Shown piece by piece: positions 55,101 to 61,100 of a stretch of DNA of 64,000 nt. The DNA is from Seminavis robusta (Eukaryota > Bacillariophyta > Bacillariophyceae > Naviculales > Naviculaceae), in NCBI GenBank assembly GCA_903772945.1, contig CAICTM010000210.1, positions 27,368 to 91,367 of the forward strand. Direction: 5' to 3'. Numbering within the stretch: position 1 is the stretch's first letter; the number at the start of each line of letters is the position of its first letter. The translations under genes and the position numbers were made by a program. The notes under the pieces were generated by a model. That model was not told where the DNA came from and ran no database searches. It worked only from the letters and a program-made list of their open reading frames with translations.

Positions 55101-58100
55101 AACTTGGATGTGTCTGGTTCATTTTTCCGTAGCCAGTCAACGGTGTCCTCCATGAACTTCTTCTTCTCCTTGGGTGTTCTCCTCTTGGGCATAGGAACAC
55201 CTGTCAGGTCGGAGAGTGCATCAAGAGTGGGCTCATCCAGGTCACTGGGTGGGGGGCCATTCTTCCTGAGCCAGTCAACAACATCCTCAACACCCTTCTT
55301 CTTTGTCTTGCGTGGCACAACCCCCGGAAGCAATGGACCTCCAGGTACCTGCAATAGACTGTCAAGGGTTGGTTCATCGAGTTCCGACAAGTCTGGTTGG
55401 TTCTTGCGAACCCAATCAACCACATCACTCATGAACTTTTCTTTCTCATTGGGCGTCATTCTCTTTGGGAGCGGAACTCCAGACAAGTCAGAGAGTGTCT
55501 CAAGAGTGGGCTCATCAAGGTCATCAGTCGGTGGTCTGTTTTTCCTTATCCAATTCAAGATGTCGTCAACACCCTTCTCTTTTGCTTCACGAGAAAGCAC
55601 AGTTGGAAGCTGTGGACCACCAGGTATATTTAACAGACTGTCAAGGGTAGGCTCATCGATCTTGGACAAATCAGGCCCACCCTTTCGCAACCAATCCACA
55701 ACATCCTCAACAAACCTCTTTTTTTCCCGTGGTGTTTTCATCTTAGGCATGGGAACTCCAGACAGTTCAGAAAGGGCATCAAGGGTGGGTTCTTCAATTT
55801 CATCTTCTGGGGCACCATTCTTCCTCAGCCAATCAACAACATCTTCAACACATCTTTTCTTCGTTTCTCTGGGAATAATGCCAGGGGGGAGGGGTGCTCC
55901 TGGGATTTGCATTAGTTCATCAAGAGTAGGCTCATCCAACTTAGACGTGTCTGGTTCATTTGTCCGCAACCAGTCAACAGCATCCTCAACAAATCTTTGT
56001 TTGTCCTTTGGTGTCTTCCTCTTTGGCAGGGGAACACCTGTCAGGTCTGAGAGCGCATCAAGAGTGGGCTCATCCAGGTCACTGGGTGGGGGGCCATTCT
56101 TCCTGAGCCAGTCAACAACATCCTCAACACCCTTCTTCTTTGTCTTGCGTGGCACAACCCCCGGAAGCAATGGACCTCCAGGTACCTGCAATAGACTGTC
56201 AAGGGTTGGTTCATCCAGTTCCGACAAGTCTGGTTGGTTCTTGCGAACCCAATCAACCACATCACTCATGAACTTTTCTTTCTCATCGGGCGTCATTCTC
56301 TTTGGGAGCGGAACTCCAGACAAGTCAGAGAGTGTCTCAAGAGTGGGCTCATCTAGTTCGTCCGAAGGTGGCCCATTTTTCCTCAGCCAATCAAGCACAT
56401 TCTCAACACCCTTCTTTTTGGTGCCTCTCGGAACAATAGCTGGGGGTAATGGAGCCCCCGGAATTTGCATCAATGCTTCAAGAACTGGTTCGTCCAACTC
56501 TTGAACATCAGGGGACCCCTTTCGAAGCCAGTCAACTGCATCTTCCACAAACATCTTCTTGTCCTCAGGAGTTTTCATCTTTGGCATTGGGACACCAGAC
56601 AGGGATGACAGTGCTTCAAGGGTTGGCTCATCCAATTCTTCCTCTGGAGCGCCATGCTTTCGGATCCAATCCACAACATCCTCGACAGCCCTCTTCTTTG
56701 TCTCACGAGATACCACACCAGGCAACACAGGTGCACCAGGTATGTTCATTAGACTGTCAAGAGTAGGTTCATCCAGCTCGGAGGTTTCTGGTTCATTCTT
56801 TCGCAGCCAGTCAACAGTGTCCTCCATGAACTGCTTCTTCTCATTGGGTGTTCTCCTTTTGGGCATAGGGACACCAGTAAGATTGGAGAGTGCTTCAAGG
56901 GTTGGCTCGTCCGGAACATCATCAGGGGCACCATTCTTCCTGAGCCAATCAACAACGCCCTCAACTGCCTTCTTCTTCGTCTTGCGAGGAACGACTCCGG
57001 CAGGCATAGGCGCTCCCGGTACCTGCAATAAACTGTCTAGAGTTGGTCCTTCAAGCTCAGAAATATCTGGTTCATTCTTGCGCAGCCAGTCGACTGTATC
57101 TTCAATATACCTCTTCTTTTCTTTTGGTGTTTTCATCTTTGGCATTGGTATGTCTGTCAAAGTTGAAAATGCTTCCAGAGTGGGCTCATCCAACTCTTCT
57201 TCGGGGCCACCATTTTTCCTGAGCCAATCAAGAACATCCTCCACACCCTTCACCTTCATTTCTTTGGTGACAATTGCAGGGGGCAATGGAGCCCCCGGAA
57301 TCTGCAACAAGCTGTCAAGAGTTGGCTCGTCAAGCTTCGACAGATCAGGTTGATTTTTTCGCAACCAGTCCACAGCATCTTCAACAACCAACTTCTTATC
57401 CTGTGGTGTCTTCATCATGGGCATCGGCACACCAGTCAAGTCCACAAGCGCCTCAAGCGTAGGTTCATCGAGTTCATCTTCAGGTGCACCATTCTTCCTG
57501 AGCCAGTCAATCACATCCTCGACACTATTCTTCTTGGTTTCCCTTGGCATGATGCCAGCAGGGAGTGGTGCATCTGGGATTTGCATGAGTGCTTCAAGTG
57601 TTGGCTCGTCCAACATGGAGGTGTCTGGTTTGTTCTTCCGCAACCACTCCACAGCATCTTCCATGAACTTCTTCTTTTCTTTTGGTGTCTTCATCTTTGG
57701 CATAGGTATATCTGTTAAGATGGAGAATGCCTCAATCGTTGGTTCATCTAGTTCATCATCTGGGCCACCATTCTTTCTGAGCCAATCAAGAACATCCTCA
57801 ACGCCTTGCTTCTTTCTTTCACGTGGAACAATCCCTGGAATCAATGGACCTCCTGGCACCTGCAGTAAACTGTCCAGAGTAGGTTCATCAAGTGCGGAGG
57901 TATCAGCTTCATTTCTTCGAAGCCAGTCAACTGCATCTTCCATGAACCTCGTTTTCTCCTTGGGTGTCTTGATTTTGGGCATAGGAATACCAGTCAACTT
58001 GGAGAGTGCTTCAAGTGTGGGTTCATCTGGCATATCCTCAGGAACTCCATTCTTCCTCAGCCAATCAGCAACATCCTCAACTCCTCTTTTCTTTGCTTCT

Positions 58101-61100
58101 CTTGGAACAACAACAGGAAGCAACGGAGCTCCTGGTATCTGCAGCAAACTATCCAGCATTGGCTCCTCTAACTTGGATACATCAGGACCACTTCTTCGTA
58201 GCCAGTCAACCACATCTTCCGTGAACTTCTTCTTCTCCCTTGGTGTCTTTCTTGTAGGCATTGGAACACCAGACAGTTTGGATAGGGCTGCTAGTGTTGG
58301 TTCATCCATTTCCTCTTCTGGGACGCCATGCTTCCTTAGCCAGTCCACAACATCCTCTGCACCAGCCTTTTTCCTCTCTCGTGGCATAACTCCAACTGTC
58401 AAAGGTGCACTGGGAATATTCATTAAATTGTCCAGGGTAGGTTCATCAAGCTTGGATATGTTTGGCTCATTCTTTCTCAACCAGTCAACAGCATCATCCA
58501 CGAGCTTCTTCTTTGCCTCAGGGGTCTTCTTCTTGGGCATTGGAACACCAGTCAAATCTGAAAGGGCTTCAAGAGTGGGTTCATCCAGTTCTTCTTCTGG
58601 TGCTCCATTTTTCCTGAGCCAGTCAACAACATCCTCAACCCCCTTCTTCTTCGCTTCTCGCGGAACAACACCTGGTGGCAAGGTTGCACCAGGCAAATTC
58701 ATTAATGAATCCAGGGTGGGTTCATCAAGCTTTGACAGATCAGGCTCATTCTTTCTGATCCAATCAACACTTTCTTCTATTGCATCTCTCTTTGTCTTTG
58801 GAGAGAGGGCCTTAGGCAAAGGTACACCAGTTAGTTGTGTGAGTGCCTCCAGAGTTGGTTCGTCCATCTCATCTTGTGGGGCACCATTCTTTCTAAGCCA
58901 ATCAACGACGTCTTCAACACTCTTCTTCTTTGTCTCCCTTTTTACAACACCTGGAAGAACTGGAGCTTCAGGAACTTGCAGTAATGCATCAAGAGTGGGT
59001 TCGTCTAGTTTTGAAACATCGGGCTCGTTGTTGCGGAGCCAGTCCACACTATCCTCCATGAACTTCTTCTTGTCCTTGGGTGTGTCCCTCTTGGGCATGG
59101 GGACACCTGTTAGATCTGACAATGCCTCAAGTGTTGGCTCATCCAGATGATTTGTGGGGGGGCCATTTTTGCGAAGCCAATCTACAACATCCTCCACTCC
59201 TTTCTTCTTAGCTTCACGAGGAACAACCCCGGAAGGCATCGGGGCACCTGGTACCTGCATAAGACTTTCAAGGGTTGGTTCATCAAGAACAGAGGTGTCT
59301 GGAGCATTGCTTCGCAACCAGTCAACCACATCATCCATAAATTCCTTTTCGTGTGGGGTCAATTTGTTGGGAAGGGGGACACCTGTTAGGCTTGAGAGAG
59401 CATCAAGTGTGGGTTCATCAATCTCATCCTTTGGTGGACCATTCTTCCTCAACCAATCGACAACATCATCAACACCCTCCTTTTTCTTCTCACGAGGGAC
59501 AATACCTGATGGCATTGGAGCACCAGGTACCTGCATCAAGCTGTCAAGAGTGGGTTCATCTAGCTTCGCCGTATCAGGTTGATTCTTTCTCAACCAGTCA
59601 ACAGCATCATCCATGAACTTCTTCTTTGCCTGGGGGGTTTTCTTCTTGGGCATTGGAACACCAGTCAAATCCGAGAGGGCTTCAAGAGTGGGTTCATCCA
59701 GTTCTTCCTCTGGACCACCATTCTTCCTCAGCCAATCAAGTACATCGTCAACACCTTTCTTCTTTGTCTCACGAGGGACAACACCAGATGGCATGGGAGC
59801 ACCAGGAACCTGCAACAGACTGTCAAGGGTGGGTTCATCAAGCTTGGATGTATCTGGTGTGTTCTTTCGCAGCCAGTCAACACTATCCTCCATAAACTTC
59901 TTCTTCTCCTTGGGTGTGTCCTTCTTGGGCATTGGGACCCCCGTCAGATTTGATAGGGCTTCAAGGGTGGGTTCATCAGGGACATCGTCAGGAGCACCAT
60001 TCTTCCTGAGCCAGTCCACAACATCATCAACCCCCTTCTTCTTTGTTTCACGAGGAACAACTCCAGAAGGCATAGGGGCACCAGGTACCTGCATGAGACT
60101 ATCAAGAGTTGGTTCATCCAGCTTGGATGCATCTGGTTTATTGGTTCGCAACCAGTCAACCACATCATCAATGAATTGATTGCTAGGGGATATGACTCTC
60201 TTAGGCAGTGGGAATCCAGACATAGTTGCTAGGGCCTCCAGAACGGGTTCATCAATCTCATCCTTTGGTGGACCATTCTTCCTCAACCAATCAACAACAT
60301 CATCAACACCCTCCTTCTTCTTCTCACGAGGGACAATACCTGATGGCATTGGAGCACCAGGTACCTGCATCAAGCTGTCAAGAGTGGGTTCATCTAGCTT
60401 CGCCGTATCAGGTTGGTTCTTTCTCAACCAGTCAACAGCATCACCCATGAACTTCTTCTTTGCCTGGGGGGTTTTCTTCTTGGGCATTGGAACACCAGTC
60501 AAATCTGAGAGGGCTTCAAGAGTGGGTTCATCCAGTTCTTCCTCTGGACCACCATTCTTCCTCAGCCAATCAAGCACATCGTCAACACCCTTCTTCTTTG
60601 TCTCACGAGGAACAACACCAGAAGGCATGGGGGCACCCGGAACCTGCAACAGACTGTCAAGGGTGGGCTCATCAAGCTTGGATGTATCTGGTGTGTTCTT
60701 TCGCAGCCAGTCAACAGTATCCTCCATGAACTTTTCTTCTTGTCCTTGGGTGTTCCCTTCTTGGGTATTGGGACACCTGTCAGATTTGATAGGGCTTCAA
60801 GTGTGGGTGCATCAGGGACATCGTCAGGAGCACCATTCTTCCTGAGCCAGTCCACAGCATCATCAACCCCCTTCTTCTTTGTTTCACGAGGCACAACTCC
60901 AGAAGGCAAAGGGGCACCTGGTACCTGCATGATACTGTCAAGAGTTGGCTCATCAAGCTTGGAAGTGTCTGGTTTATTGGTTCGCAACCAGTCAACCACA
61001 TCATCCATCAATTGTTTGGAATCAGGAGCCAGTTTCTTAGGAAGTGGGGATCCAGTCATTGTGGCAAGAGCCTCCAGAGTGGGTTCATCAATCTCATCCT